Shown here piece by piece: positions 8,366-16,980 of a stretch of DNA of 64,000 bases. Under the pieces are notes generated by a model, which did not search any database, was not told the DNA's origin, and saw only the letters and a program-made list of their open reading frames with translations. Where the stretch lies: the NCBI RefSeq assembly GCF_965233615.1, contig NZ_OZ247495.1, one strand, 5' to 3'. The position numbers and the translations under genes are program-made. This stretch comes from Pelagibius sp028280305 (GTDB lineage Bacteria; Pseudomonadota; Alphaproteobacteria; Kiloniellales; Kiloniellaceae). Each line of letters starts with the position of its first letter. Position 1 is the stretch's first letter.

Positions 8366-9250
8366 TCAGGCCTCGACCAGCAGGTCGCGGGGCCGGCTGA
8401 CACGCTCCAGCAACAGCGCCTTCATCTTCTGCAGGGCGCGTTGTTCCAACTGACGCACCCGCTCCTTGCTGACGCCGAGGTCCTTGCCGAGATCTTCCAG
8501 CGTTTTGGAATCGTCGCTCAGCCGGCGGGCGCGGATGATGGTCTGCTCACGCTGGCTGAGTTCGAGGAGGGCCTGCTCGATCCAGTCGCTGCGGGTCAGG
8601 CTGTCGTGAAAGGAGATCACCAGATCTTCCGGGCTGTCGCGCTCGTCGGTCAGGTGGTCCTGCCATTCGTCGTCGCTGTCCTCGCCGATCCGCGTGTTCA
8701 ACGACTGATCGGAAGCCGAAAGCCGGCTTTCCATGTGGTTCACGTCGTGTAGCGGTACGGAAAGCTGTGTCGCCACCTCGATGCGGCCGTCTTCATCGAA
8801 GGGCCGGCCGGAAGCGTCCTCGATGCGCGCGCGCAGGCGGCGGAAGTTGAAGAAGAGGGTTTTTTGCGAGGCCGTCGTTCCGGTGCGGACGATCGACCAG
8901 TTGCGCAGGATGAAGTCCTGCATGGCCGAGCGGATCCACCAGGAGGCATAGGTCGAGAAGCGTACGTTGCGTTCCGGTTCGAAACGGCTGGCAGCCTGCA
9001 GCAGGCCGATGGTCCCCTCCTGGATGAGGTCGCTCATGGGAAGGCCGTAGTTGCGGAACTTGGTGGCGAGAGAGACCACGAGGCGGGTGTAGGAGCGGAT
9101 CAGTTCGTGCAGGGAGTCCGCATCGCCGTCGTCACGCCAGGACCGGGCGAGGCGGTATTCCTCTTCGCGGGAGAGCAAGCGTTCCGACATCGTCTGACGG
9201 ATGAAGCGCGCTTGCGCGCGCTGAGCCTGGGAGTCTTCGTAGAGAGGCAT
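8366..9250 (-). CDS. rpoH: RNA polymerase sigma-32 family factor (RpoH2-like)
   Basis: The 294-residue protein has regions 2 to 4 of a sigma-70 family factor. YGLPMSDLIQEG and FSTYASWWIR lie in region 2, and the RpoH box QKTLFFNFRR is at residues 129-138; that box is diagnostic for heat-shock sigma factors. Region 4 is a normal helix-turn-helix (DLGKDLGVSKERVRQLEQRA). Alphaproteobacteria often have two RpoH proteins; neighbours carD and fdxA suggest the RpoH2 (oxidative/photooxidative stress) paralogue. An inverted repeat CTGTCTC/GAGACAG (9277-9283 and 9300-9306) lies just upstream and could be regulatory. Confidence 0.93.
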   Translation of the reverse strand: MPLYEDSQAQRAQARFIRQTMSERLLSREEEYRLARSWRDDGDADSLHELIRSYTRLVVSLATKFRNYGLPMSDLIQEGTIGLLQAASRFEPERNVRFSTYASWWIRSAMQDFILRNWSIVRTGTTASQKTLFFNFRRLRARIEDASGRPFDEDGRIEVATQLSVPLHDVNHMESRLSASDQSLNTRIGEDSDDEWQDHLTDERDSPEDLVISFHDSLTRSDWIEQALLELSQREQTIIRARRLSDDSKTLEDLGKDLGVSKERVRQLEQRALQKMKALLLERVSRPRDLLVEA

Positions 9251-9411
9251 GGCCTGCCCTTTCGCCCTCGTTGCATCTGTCTCTCAATAAACAATTACGG
9301 AGACAGGCCGGGGCCGGATCACAGCCAGTTTGGAGAAATTCTAAAATTGTAGGTGTACCAATGATATTAGCGCGGGCTGATATTTTGATGGAATCACCTC
9401 AAAATGCGCCT

Positions 9412-10224
9412 TTAAGCCTCGATTTGGTCCTCTAAGCTGCCATCTGTGCGAAAACAGGCGGCCAGCAGCTTGCCGCCAAAGCCGCAGCCGGCATCGAGGG
9501 TTGCGGTAAAGGCGCCCAGCTCCAGGCCCGGATGATGGGGGCTGAAGCCGCGCACCACGCGGGCGAAACCGCCGTAGGAGGTGTCCAGATCCGGAAAGCC
9601 CGCCGCGCCCCACCAGAAACTGTCTTTCTGGGTTTCGAGCGGGCGGCTCGGGTCGAGGCCGGCATTGACGAAGAGCAGGCCCTGGCCGCCGCCCTGCACG
9701 TCGGTATAGGCGGCGCGGCGCAGGCCGCCGAGTAATTCATAGTGACCGGGATGGTCCTGGATCCTGCGGCGCAGGGCGCCGGTCCAGCGGGTCAACTGGC
9801 GCGGCCCCGCAGCGGCCTCGCGCAGCCCTTCCGCCGGATCGATGCCATAGGCTTCCAGGCTTGCGGCCACGCCCTGATCGAGCATCCACTGCAGCACGCC
9901 TTTGGGGTCGGTGGCGAATTGCAGTTGCAGCAGCTTCTGCCACATCTCTTCCTGACTGCCGCGCAGCAGAACCACGTCGCTGGCGAAGGCATCGGGCCGG
10001 GCCATGAAGAGACTGCGGAAGCGCAGCAGGGCGTTCAGGGTCGCCAGGGTGCCGGAGCCGCGGCCGATCAGGTTGCCGAGATAGACGAGGCGGTCGCCGA
10101 ACGCCAGGCGGTTGGTCAGCGCCACATGCAGGCGGTCAAGCTGAGCCGGACAGGCATGAATGGAGGAAACGGCCCAAACCCGACGGCTGGCCCGGAGAAT
10201 CGCGAATTTCTGCCGATTCTCCAT
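9412..10224 (-). CDS. Metallophosphoesterase-like protein with degenerate active site (probable pseudo-phosphatase)
   Basis: The 270-residue product has the layout of a bacterial serine/threonine protein phosphatase (PP2A/ApaH-like fold), but the metal motifs are altered. GDIHG is SSIHA (20-24), GDxxDRG is GNLIGRG (50-56), GNHE is GSQE (89-92) and VHAG is VNAG (186-189). At least five metal ligands are lost while the fold landmarks, including RGS-E and AGLDPSRPL, remain. This points to a structural or binding role rather than phosphate hydrolysis. The gene lies downstream of carD and upstream of rpoH on the same strand, so co-expression is likely. Confidence 0.75.
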   Translation of the reverse strand: MENRQKFAILRASRRVWAVSSIHACPAQLDRLHVALTNRLAFGDRLVYLGNLIGRGSGTLATLNALLRFRSLFMARPDAFASDVVLLRGSQEEMWQKLLQLQFATDPKGVLQWMLDQGVAASLEAYGIDPAEGLREAAAGPRQLTRWTGALRRRIQDHPGHYELLGGLRRAAYTDVQGGGQGLLFVNAGLDPSRPLETQKDSFWWGAAGFPDLDTSYGGFARVVRGFSPHHPGLELGAFTATLDAGCGFGGKLLAACFRTDGSLEDQIEA

Positions 10225-10263
10225 AGTGTCGGCGTTCTAGCTCCGGAGGTTTGGGCCGGAACG

Positions 10264-10284
10264 GCGCGGCCTTTGGGGCCGCGC
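10264..10284. other. GC hairpin between carD and the phosphatase-like gene
   Basis: GCGCGGCC (10264-10271) and GGCCGCGC (10277-10284) are exact 8-bp inverted repeats around a 5-base loop. The hairpin lies 16 bp past the carD stop on the minus strand. No T-run follows in either direction, so it could be an RNA-stabilising or attenuating hairpin rather than a full intrinsic terminator. Confidence 0.45.
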
Positions 10285-10299
10285 TGCCCGGACGTGAAT

Positions 10300-10791
10300 T
10301 CAGGCTGCCAGGAGCTTTTCGAGTTTCGTGGCTGCCGCGGTCTCGTCGATCTTCTCGACCGCCGCCAGTTCGCGGGCCAACCGGTCGAGCGCGGCCTGGT
10401 ACATCTGCCGTTCGCTGTAGGACTGGTCGGGCTGATCGGCGTTGCGGTGCAGGTCGCGCACCACCTCGGCAATGGATACCGGGTCGCCGGAGTTGATCTT
10501 GGCTTCGTATTCCTGGGCCCGGCGGCTCCACATCGTGCGCTTGGCGCGGCTGCGGCCCTTCAAGGTGGTCAAGGCCGTATCCATCATCTTGCGGCTCGAC
10601 AGCTTGCGCAGGCCGGAGTTTGCCGCCTTGTCGACGGGGACCCGCAGGGTCATGCGGTCCTTTTCAAACTTGATGACGATCAGATCCAGGGTTATGCCGG
10701 TGACTTCCTGCGTCTCGATGCCCAACACCCGGCCGACGCCGTGGGTCGGATAGACAACGTAATCACCCTCATCGTACTCGCTCTTTGCCAT
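10300..10791 (-). CDS. carD: CarD-family transcription regulator
   Basis: The 163-residue protein has an N-terminal Tudor-like RNA polymerase interaction domain (YDEGDYVVYPTHGVGRV, about residues 5-65) and a helical C-terminal half. CarD binds the RNAP beta subunit and stabilises open promoter complexes; in alphaproteobacteria it affects rRNA and stress promoters. Length and motifs are full. It lies 3' of fdxA on the same strand with a 417-bp gap that probably holds its own promoter. Confidence 0.93.
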   Translation of the reverse strand: MAKSEYDEGDYVVYPTHGVGRVLGIETQEVTGITLDLIVIKFEKDRMTLRVPVDKAANSGLRKLSSRKMMDTALTTLKGRSRAKRTMWSRRAQEYEAKINSGDPVSIAEVVRDLHRNADQPDQSYSERQMYQAALDRLARELAAVEKIDETAAATKLEKLLAA

Positions 10792-11208
10792 GCTCCGCTC
10801 TCTCCAATCGGCCTTCAGGCCGGTCGCCGTTCCCGCTTAACTCTTCCGGATCGACACCTGAAAACGCCTATTTCTGGGACCGTCGCACAAAGCGATGCCA
10901 GGTCACCAAGTAATCATTCTGTCCGTGCCCTGGAATCACCTGTTCACTAAGACCACTGCACGAAAACAACTACCGCGCCCCCGATTCTGCTCAGTGGCGC
11001 GTCTCGTCTTATTCAGCCCTCATGTCATCTAAATAACACATAAGTGCTGAAAAAACAACTGCTGCAGGTGCGAAGAGCCCGGTTTCCCCCCAGTTTCCGC
11101 GGGTCTCCAGGCTCTGCGGGGCTTGTCAGGGTTAATCGGGTCTGCGCTCGCCGGGCCAGGATTGAAATCCCGGCCCCGCGGTGCGCCCGACAGTGATTGT
11201 ACTGATCG
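10792..11208. other. Intergenic region between carD and fdxA, no gene recognised
   Basis: This 417-bp stretch contains no convincing ORF or RNA gene. It is AT-richer than its surroundings around 10950-11060. On the minus strand a weak promoter-like pair, TTGTTT then TATTTA with 17 bases between, occurs near 11030-11062 and may serve carD, but the match is poor. Confidence 0.4.
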
Positions 11209-11553
11209 TCAGCCGTCGGTGTTGCCGGGATTGGCGGAGAAGAACTTCTCGTACTTGCCGCTCTGGCCCCTGAACTCGTCGGCATCGGCCGGGGCGTCGC
11301 CCTTGCGGGTGATGTTGGGCCACTTGGCGTCGCTGTATTCGCGGTTCAGTTCCAACCAGGTCTCGGCCTGGGGGTCGGTGTCGGGCACGATCGCTTCGGG
11401 CGGGCACTCGGGCTCGCAGACGCCGCAGTCGATGCATTCGTCCGGGTGGATCACCAGCATGTTCTCACCCTCATAGAAGCAGTCGACGGGGCAGACCTCG
11501 ACGCAGTCCATGTACTTGCACTTGATGCAGGCTTCGGTGACGACGTAAGTCAT
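11209..11553 (-). CDS. fdxA: Ferredoxin FdxA (7Fe-8S type)
   Basis: A 114-residue soluble electron carrier. The N-terminus carries CIKCKYMDCVEVCP (first cluster, with the spacing of a [3Fe-4S] site) and CIDCGVCEPECP ([4Fe-4S]). The C-terminal extension rich in Trp and Lys (WLELNREYS, KWPNITRKG) is typical of FdxA. The electron partner is unknown. In many alphaproteobacteria fdxA sits between an S4/helicase pair and carD; here that order is kept on the minus strand, but with about 8 kb of other genes in between. Confidence 0.95.
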   Translation of the reverse strand: MTYVVTEACIKCKYMDCVEVCPVDCFYEGENMLVIHPDECIDCGVCEPECPPEAIVPDTDPQAETWLELNREYSDAKWPNITRKGDAPADADEFRGQSGKYEKFFSANPGNTDG

Positions 11554-11644
11554 CGCTCAACTCTCCTTATGCGGCCGCCGGGCGGCTCCTTTATTTGTTT
11601 CCACCGACAGTTCCGGCGGCTCTTCGGGCCGCCTTTTGGATGTC

Positions 11645-11704
11645 CTCAGCTTTCCTGGCCTCGACTTTCCGGGCCTCGACTTTCCGGGCCTCAACTCTCC
11701 TGGC
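11645..11704. repeat. Four tandem copies of a 15-bp unit at the 3' end of the TerB gene
   Basis: The unit CTCGACTTTCCGGGC occurs exactly at 11660-11674 and 11675-11689 and with a few changes at 11645-11659 and 11690-11704. The TerB stop codon lies in the last copy. Read in a different minus-strand frame the array encodes repeated Ala-Arg-Lys-Val-Glu, open to a TAA further on. It may be slippage expansion of a coding tail that has gone out of frame. Confidence 0.8.
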
Positions 11705-12176
11705 CGAGACGGGCGCGGGCGCGCTTGCGGGCATCGCCGCTGTCGCGGTCGCTCACATGCAGCAGGCCGGCGAGGCGCCGCATCAGATTCGATTCATAGT
11801 CGTGCAGCGTTCCGTCCGCGTAGGCGACTTCCCACAGCATCTCCATCAATTCGACGCGCTCGCTCTCGGAAAAGGCATCGTCGATGACGCGTGTGAAGCC
11901 GAAGATCTGGATCGAACTGTCGACCTTATCGCTGGCCGCCTGCAGCAGCTCCTGACTCTCCGCCTCGTTCAGTTTGAAGCGCCGCTGAACCAGTTCGACG
12001 ATCTTGTTGCGCTCCGCGTCGCCGAAATCGTCGTCCATCTGTGCCGCCTCAACCAAGAGGGCGACGGCTGCGAGCTGCAGCTCATCGTTTCCATGATTGC
12101 CGGCAGCGGCTTCTCCAGCTTCGAGCTGGTCGCTGAAAAGGGCTTTGATCCTGTCGAGCACGGCTTTGCCTATCAC
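11691..12176 (-). CDS. TerB-like (tellurite resistance/co-chaperone) family protein
   Basis: The 161-residue all-helical protein matches the TerB-like family: LQLAAVALLVEAAQMDD in the first helix pair, then acidic helices ending MLWEVAYADGTLHDYESNLMRR. The family uses acidic residues to bind metal, and members act in stress responses; most chromosomal single-gene copies are uncharacterised. It lies 5' of fdxA on the same strand (138 bp). The stop falls inside a 15-bp tandem repeat, so the natural C-terminus may have been longer. Confidence 0.85.
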   Translation of the reverse strand: MIGKAVLDRIKALFSDQLEAGEAAAGNHGNDELQLAAVALLVEAAQMDDDFGDAERNKIVELVQRRFKLNEAESQELLQAASDKVDSSIQIFGFTRVIDDAFSESERVELMEMLWEVAYADGTLHDYESNLMRRLAGLLHVSDRDSGDARKRARARLGQES

Positions 12177-12288
12177 CCTGCGTTGCTTGGCGCAACCCCA
12201 GGCCTTGTGCGGTCTTTGGCGCTTGCCGACGGCCTGTCGTCTGGCTTAGCGTGCAGCGCAAGAGAGGCTGAATTCAGATGCTCATCAG

Positions 12289-12984
12289 ATGACGGGACGT
12301 TCGCCGGCAACACCGGGGGGTACAGAATCAAGGGCTGCCAGCGCGCCAGGGCCGGAGGCGAGGCGTCATGCGCCGGCGACCGCGCGCAACCGTGCGGCGA
12401 TCGCCGAAGCCCTGCAGGACTGGCTGCCCGGGAAGGGTTCTTTGCTGGAGCTGGCCAGCGGCACCGGCGGGCACGCGCTCTATCTTTCGGCACGGCTGCC
12501 GAGCATCGACTGGCTGCCCAGCGAACCGGATCCGGCCCTGTGCCGCAGTATCGAGGCTTACCGCCTGAGCGACGGCGGCGCCAACCTCTCGGCCCCTCTG
12601 GCGGTCGACGTGACGGCCGCTGACTGGCGCTTGCCCGAGACGGCGCTGCCGCTGGCGGCGATGGTCTGCATCAACATGATTCACATCGCCCCCTGGGCGG
12701 CGGCGGAGGGCCTCTTTGCCGGTGCCGCCCGCTATCTTGCCCCCGGCGGCGGCCTGTTTCTTTACGGGCCCTTCAAACGCGGCGGGGCGCATACGGCGCC
12801 CAGCAACGCGGCCTTCGACGAAAGTCTGCGCGCCCGCGACCCTGCCTGGGGTGTGCGCGATCTGGAGGCGGTGAGCGATCTCGCCCGTCGCGCGGGCCTG
12901 GCGCCGCCGTTGATCCGCGAGATGCCGGCCAACAACCTGTCGCTCTGGTTTGCCAGAGATGCAGACCCAAAGGACGGTCAGTGA
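12289..12984 (+). CDS. DUF938 SAM-dependent methyltransferase-like protein
   Basis: The 231-residue product has the DUF938 pattern: RRHAPATARNR near the start, a SAM-binding loop LLELASGTGGHALYL, INMIHIAPW and the C-terminal NNLSLWF. The fold is Rossmann-like methyltransferase; substrate unknown. The N-terminal ~25 residues before the conserved HAPATARNR are longer than usual, so a later start is possible. Its stop overlaps the GTG start of the next gene (GTGA at 12981), a sign of coupled translation. Confidence 0.85.
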   Translation: MTGRSPATPGGTESRAASAPGPEARRHAPATARNRAAIAEALQDWLPGKGSLLELASGTGGHALYLSARLPSIDWLPSEPDPALCRSIEAYRLSDGGANLSAPLAVDVTAADWRLPETALPLAAMVCINMIHIAPWAAAEGLFAGAARYLAPGGGLFLYGPFKRGGAHTAPSNAAFDESLRARDPAWGVRDLEAVSDLARRAGLAPPLIREMPANNLSLWFARDADPKDGQ

Positions 12985-14306
12985 CCGACCCGTCCGTGAT
13001 TGAAGCGAAGGCCCTGGAGCGGGAGGGGGGCGCCGGTTATCCCGACACCTACTACGTGGCCACGGCCAAAGGGCTGACGCCGTCGCAACCGCTGGACGGC
13101 AGTACGGATTGCGACGTCTGCGTGGTGGGCGGCGGCTATACCGGCACTGCGACGGCCTTGCATCTGGCCGAGCGCGGTTACAAGACCGTGCTGCTGGAAA
13201 GCCAGCGCATCGGCTGGGGGGCTTCCGGGCGCAACGGCGGTCAGTTCTGCAGCGGCCAGCGCATCGAGCCTGCGGCCATGACCAAGCTGATGGGGGCGGA
13301 ACGGGCGCGCCGGCTTTGGGACCTGGCGGAGGAATCCAAGGCCATCGTGCGCGAGCGGATTGCCCGCCACGCCATCGACTGCGACCTGAGACCGGGCCTG
13401 ATCGCCGCGGCTTTCAAAGCTTCCCACCTGCCGGAAATCGTCGACTACGCGGAGAGCCTGCGCGACGACTACGGCTATCCGCATATCCGCCCGCTGTCGC
13501 GTGACGAGCTGCGGGAAATGCTGGGCACGGATCTCTATCACGGGGGCTGCATCGACAGCGATGCCGGTCATCTGCATCCCCTGAACTATGTGCTGGGTCT
13601 GGCCCGGGCGGCGCGGGAGGCCGGCGTCGCGATCCATGAAGAGACGCCGGCTACGGCGATCAGCCGCGACGGCGGCGGGCATCGCATCACCACGGCACGC
13701 GGCGATGTCCGGGCCGACCGGCTGGTGCTGGCGTGCAACGGTTACCTCGGTGGGATCGAACGGCGCATCGCCGGCAAGATCATGCCGATCAACAATTTCA
13801 TCATCGCCACCGAGCCGCTCGGCGAAGACCGGGCAAGGTCCGTCATTGCCAACGATGCGGCGGTGGCGGATTCAAAGCACGTGCTCGACTATTACCGGCT
13901 CTCCGCGGATGGGCGGTTGCTGTTCGGTGGTGGCGAGACTTACCGGGCCGCCTATCCCAAGGACATCGCCGGGGTGGTGCGGCCCTGCATGCTGAAAGTC
14001 TTTCCTCAGCTTGAAGACGTCAGGATCGACTATGCCTGGGGCGGCACCCTTGCGATCACCATGCATCGCCTGCCGGCTTACGGGCGGCTCGACGAGGGTC
14101 TCTATTATGCCCAGGGATTTTCCGGCCAGGGCGTGGCGCTGACCTCGCTGGCCGGCAAGGTGATTGCCGAAGCCATCGATGGCGAAACCGACCGCTTCGA
14201 TCTCCTGGCCTCGGTGCCGAGCCCGCAGTTCCCCGGCGGCACCCTGCTGCGCTGGCCGACCCTGGTCGCCGGCATGCTCTACCACGCGCTGCTGGACCGG
14301 CTTTAA
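12981..14306 (+). CDS. FAD-dependent oxidoreductase, DAO family (gamma-glutamylputrescine oxidase-like)
   Basis: The 441-residue enzyme opens with TYYVATA and a dinucleotide fold CVVGGGYTGTATALHLAE, followed by GWGASGRNGGQ, characteristic of DAO/PuuB-type amine oxidases. The C-terminal FAD segment (GFSGQGVALTSLAGKVIAE) is also present. Likely role: oxidative deamination of a glutamylated polyamine or related amine with transfer of electrons to oxygen. The GTG start overlaps the upstream DUF938 stop. The nearby MocR-regulated aminotransferase would fit amine catabolism, but a shared pathway is inference. Confidence 0.85.
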   Translation: MTDPSVIEAKALEREGGAGYPDTYYVATAKGLTPSQPLDGSTDCDVCVVGGGYTGTATALHLAERGYKTVLLESQRIGWGASGRNGGQFCSGQRIEPAAMTKLMGAERARRLWDLAEESKAIVRERIARHAIDCDLRPGLIAAAFKASHLPEIVDYAESLRDDYGYPHIRPLSRDELREMLGTDLYHGGCIDSDAGHLHPLNYVLGLARAAREAGVAIHEETPATAISRDGGGHRITTARGDVRADRLVLACNGYLGGIERRIAGKIMPINNFIIATEPLGEDRARSVIANDAAVADSKHVLDYYRLSADGRLLFGGGETYRAAYPKDIAGVVRPCMLKVFPQLEDVRIDYAWGGTLAITMHRLPAYGRLDEGLYYAQGFSGQGVALTSLAGKVIAEAIDGETDRFDLLASVPSPQFPGGTLLRWPTLVAGMLYHALLDRL

Positions 14307-14467
14307 GACTGCATTTTCCGGCGATCTTGTGTCGTTCCGGCCTCTCCCCGCCCGCAGGCAAAGGGCGGATTGAACCTTTGCCGCCTTCGTCACGCCTAAC
14401 CCTTTAGAACACCAAGCCAGGGTGCTGTGGGGGCAGCAATTGGGCATTCGGGAAAAAGGGAAGAACA

Positions 14468-14713
14468 ATGAAGATCAAAACTCTGACCATGGTCGCCCTG
14501 GCGGCGATTGCCGCCGGTGCCCTCAGCCTTTCCGAGCCCGTGGCGGCCGCAGGCGGGGCCAAGACGAAGTTTGAGCGCACCAAGATTCACGACAATGCCG
14601 GCAGCCTTGGCGACGCCGCCGAGCAGCCCGACCCCAAGTCAAAGCAAGTCGCGCCGCAGCCGGAGCCGCCGGTCGAGAAGCCGAATAAGAAACAGGCGCC
14701 CGCGCAGCCCTGA
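14468..14713 (+). CDS. Small secreted protein of unknown function
   Basis: An 81-residue product with a clear signal peptide (Lys-rich start, Ala-rich core, likely cleavage after PVAAA). The mature part is short and charged and ends in a proline- and glutamine-rich, probably disordered tail (PQPEPPVEKP). It is preceded by a purine-rich GGGAAGAAC ribosome site. I do not recognise a family. No neighbour suggests a function. Confidence 0.65.
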   Translation: MKIKTLTMVALAAIAAGALSLSEPVAAAGGAKTKFERTKIHDNAGSLGDAAEQPDPKSKQVAPQPEPPVEKPNKKQAPAQP

Positions 14714-14799
14714 CTCGCAGGGTTCTTCGCCGCTTGCCGCCGTGCCGCTGTTTTGGTTGCCGGACAACGCCGCACTGTCATTCCGGATAAGATATCCTC

Positions 14800-15381
14800 A
14801 TGAGCGATTCCCGCGACGTCGCGTCTTTTGAAACTGCTGTTCTGACGAGTCCGCTGCTGGTGCCGGTGCTGGACGCCTGGCGGCAGATTGACCTGCCGGA
14901 TGCCTGGCTGGTGGCCGGTGCGGTGGCCCAGACCTTCTGGAACCAGGCGCACGGCTTCCAGCCCGCCTTCGGCATCAAAGACGTCGATATCGTCTACCAC
15001 GATGCGGTCGACCTTTCCGAGGCGGCGGAGATCAGGAATTCCTGGCGGATCAGCCGGGCCTTTTCCGCCCTGCCGCTGCGCTTCGACGTGAAGAACGAAG
15101 CGCGGGTCCATCTCTGGTACGAAGACAAGTTCGGCTATCCCATCGATCCCTATGAATCAACAGAGGCGGCCATCGCCACCTTTCCGACGACGGCGACCGC
15201 CATCGGTGTGCGCCCTTCCGGTGACGGTCTTCAGGTCTGCGCGCCCTTCGGCCTCGACGATCTGTTGGACCTGACCTTGCGGCCCAACAAGGTTCAGATC
15301 ACCCCGGCAATCTACCGCGCCAAGGTTGCCCGCTGGACGGCCCTTTGGCCGAAGCTGAAGGTCATCGATTGGGAGGGCTGA
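14800..15381 (+). CDS. Nucleotidyltransferase-fold family protein (DUF925-like)
   Basis: The 193-residue product resembles the DUF925/NTP_transf_6 family: WLVAGAVAQTFWN near residue 32, KDVDIVYHD as the acidic metal pair, and RFDVKNEARVHLWYEDKFG further on. The fold suggests nucleotide transfer, but no substrate is known for the family. It is a stand-alone gene, convergent with the MocR regulator at 15402. Confidence 0.8.
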   Translation: MSDSRDVASFETAVLTSPLLVPVLDAWRQIDLPDAWLVAGAVAQTFWNQAHGFQPAFGIKDVDIVYHDAVDLSEAAEIRNSWRISRAFSALPLRFDVKNEARVHLWYEDKFGYPIDPYESTEAAIATFPTTATAIGVRPSGDGLQVCAPFGLDDLLDLTLRPNKVQITPAIYRAKVARWTALWPKLKVIDWEG

Positions 15382-15401
15382 TGCGCCTCCCGTTCGGATC
15401 T

Positions 15402-16832
15402 TCAGTCTTCCAACTGCCGGTGGACCATTTTGCCGAGCGTCCCGATACTCTTTTCGATCCGCGCATCCCAGGCGTGACCGCAACTGAGGCGCAGGCAGTT
15501 GCGATAGCGCCCGGCGGCGGAGAAGACGTCGCCGGGGGCAAAACAGATGCCCTTGGTCAGGGCACGGTCGAAGAGTTGGCGGCTGTCGAAACCCGCGGGC
15601 AGCTCGAGCCACAGCACGAAGCCGCCGGCCGGGCGGGTGACACGGGTGCTCGCCGGAAAGCTGCGGCCGATGGCGCGGGTCATGCGGTCGATGTGATCGG
15701 CGAAGACCAGGCGCATGCGGCGCAGGTGGCTGTCGTAGCCGCCGGAGGCCAGGAAGGCGGCGATGGCCACCTGGGGCAGCGCCGGGCCGCAGAGGGTGAG
15801 GGCGAACTTCTCTTCCAGAATGCGGTCGATATGCCGGGCGGCGGTGATCCAGCCGACCCGGTACCCCGGGGCGACGGTCTTGGAAAAAGAACTGCAGTAG
15901 AGGATGTCGGCTTTCGGCCGCAGGGCCATGAAGGGCTTGGGGCGTTCCTTGCCGAAATAGATGTCGCCGTAGATATCGTCCTCGATCAGGGGCACGCCGT
16001 GGGCTTCCAGCAGATCGACGATCCTGCGTTTCTTTGCCTCGCTCATGGCAAAGCCCAGCGGGTTGTTGAAGCTGGAGGAAAACAGGCAGGCGCGCACCGG
16101 CTTCGAAGCCAAGGCCTTCTCCAGGGCATCGGTCTCGATCCCCTTGGTCGCGTCCGTCGGCAGTTCCAGGGCTTTCAGCCCGAGGGACTCCAGAACCTGC
16201 AGCAAGCCGAAATAGGTCGGCGATTCGATGGCCACGGTATCGCCGCGTTTGGTTACCGCCCGCAGGGCCAGCGACAGGGCCTCGGTGCAGCCGCAGGTGA
16301 TGGCGGTGTCCCCGGGGGCAACAACCTGACCCCAGCGCAGGGCGCGCCGCGCGATCTCCGCGCGCAGCTCCGCATCGCCTCGGGGTTCGGTATAGATGTT
16401 GTAGTCCGTGCCCTTGGTGCGGGCGGCGCGGGCGAGAAAACGGTCGAGGCGTCCGGCGGCGAGCAGCTCGGCGCTGGGAATGGCGCAGCCCAGCGGCACC
16501 AGCTCCGGATTGGCCGCGTGTTCGAGCAGATCGGTTATGCCTGGGGTGACGGTGACCTTTGCCGCCTTCGGCGGCGGGCTTGAGACGGCGGGCTTGTCCA
16601 GTGCCACGCGGCTGCCGGCGGCGACGTAGAAACCCGAACGCGGCCGCGCCTCCAGCACCCCGCGGTCCTCCAGCAGGCGATAGGCCTGCAGCGCTGTCGA
16701 CATGCTGGCTTTGTGTTGCGCCGCCACCTTGCGCAGCGAGGGCGCGCGCATGCCCGCGCGCAAGGTGCCGTTCTCCACCAGGGCGGTGACGAAGCCGGCA
16801 AGGTCTTCATAGCGGCGCGGCTGGTCCGACAC
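15402..16832 (-). CDS. MocR-type GntR regulator with aminotransferase-like domain
   Basis: The 476-residue protein joins an N-terminal GntR winged helix (APSLRKVAAQHKASMSTALQAYR, about 27-60) to a fold-type I PLP aminotransferase domain with the Schiff-base lysine in SSFSKTVAPGYRVGW. MocR proteins usually sense an amine or PLP and regulate an adjacent gene. Here the divergent neighbour is the aminotransferase at 16981, and the shared 148-bp gap contains repeated operator-like sequence. It is probably also autoregulatory. Confidence 0.92.
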   Translation of the reverse strand: MSDQPRRYEDLAGFVTALVENGTLRAGMRAPSLRKVAAQHKASMSTALQAYRLLEDRGVLEARPRSGFYVAAGSRVALDKPAVSSPPPKAAKVTVTPGITDLLEHAANPELVPLGCAIPSAELLAAGRLDRFLARAARTKGTDYNIYTEPRGDAELRAEIARRALRWGQVVAPGDTAITCGCTEALSLALRAVTKRGDTVAIESPTYFGLLQVLESLGLKALELPTDATKGIETDALEKALASKPVRACLFSSSFNNPLGFAMSEAKKRRIVDLLEAHGVPLIEDDIYGDIYFGKERPKPFMALRPKADILYCSSFSKTVAPGYRVGWITAARHIDRILEEKFALTLCGPALPQVAIAAFLASGGYDSHLRRMRLVFADHIDRMTRAIGRSFPASTRVTRPAGGFVLWLELPAGFDSRQLFDRALTKGICFAPGDVFSAAGRYRNCLRLSCGHAWDARIEKSIGTLGKMVHRQLED

Positions 16833-16856
16833 AGTTTCGCTCCCTCCGGCGGGTTG

Positions 16857-16920
16857 ACCGGTACAAAGATGAAAAAAGCAATCTGTACCGGTTACAATTC
16901 ATGAATTCTATATCTGTTAC
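16857..16920. promoter_or_regulatory. Probable MocR operator region (repeated half-sites)
   Basis: In the divergent gap, ACCGGTACA (16857-16865) recurs inverted in TGTACCGGTTACA (16884-16896). ATCTGT-AC is repeated in direct orientation (16881-16889 and 16912-16920), 31 bp apart. A perfect palindrome AATTCATGAATT lies between them (16896-16907). Paired direct repeats of this type are known targets of MocR regulators; assignment here is by position. Confidence 0.55.
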
Positions 16921-16980
16921 AAGCGCCCAGTTTCGGTCAATCTCTCCGCAGATCACCTCACTTTCTGCAGGAGCAGTGCC

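Noticed and set aside
11645..11704. CRISPR-like array
   Set aside because: Units of 15 bp have no spacers; it is a simple tandem repeat. The 36761-36830 array is the same case.
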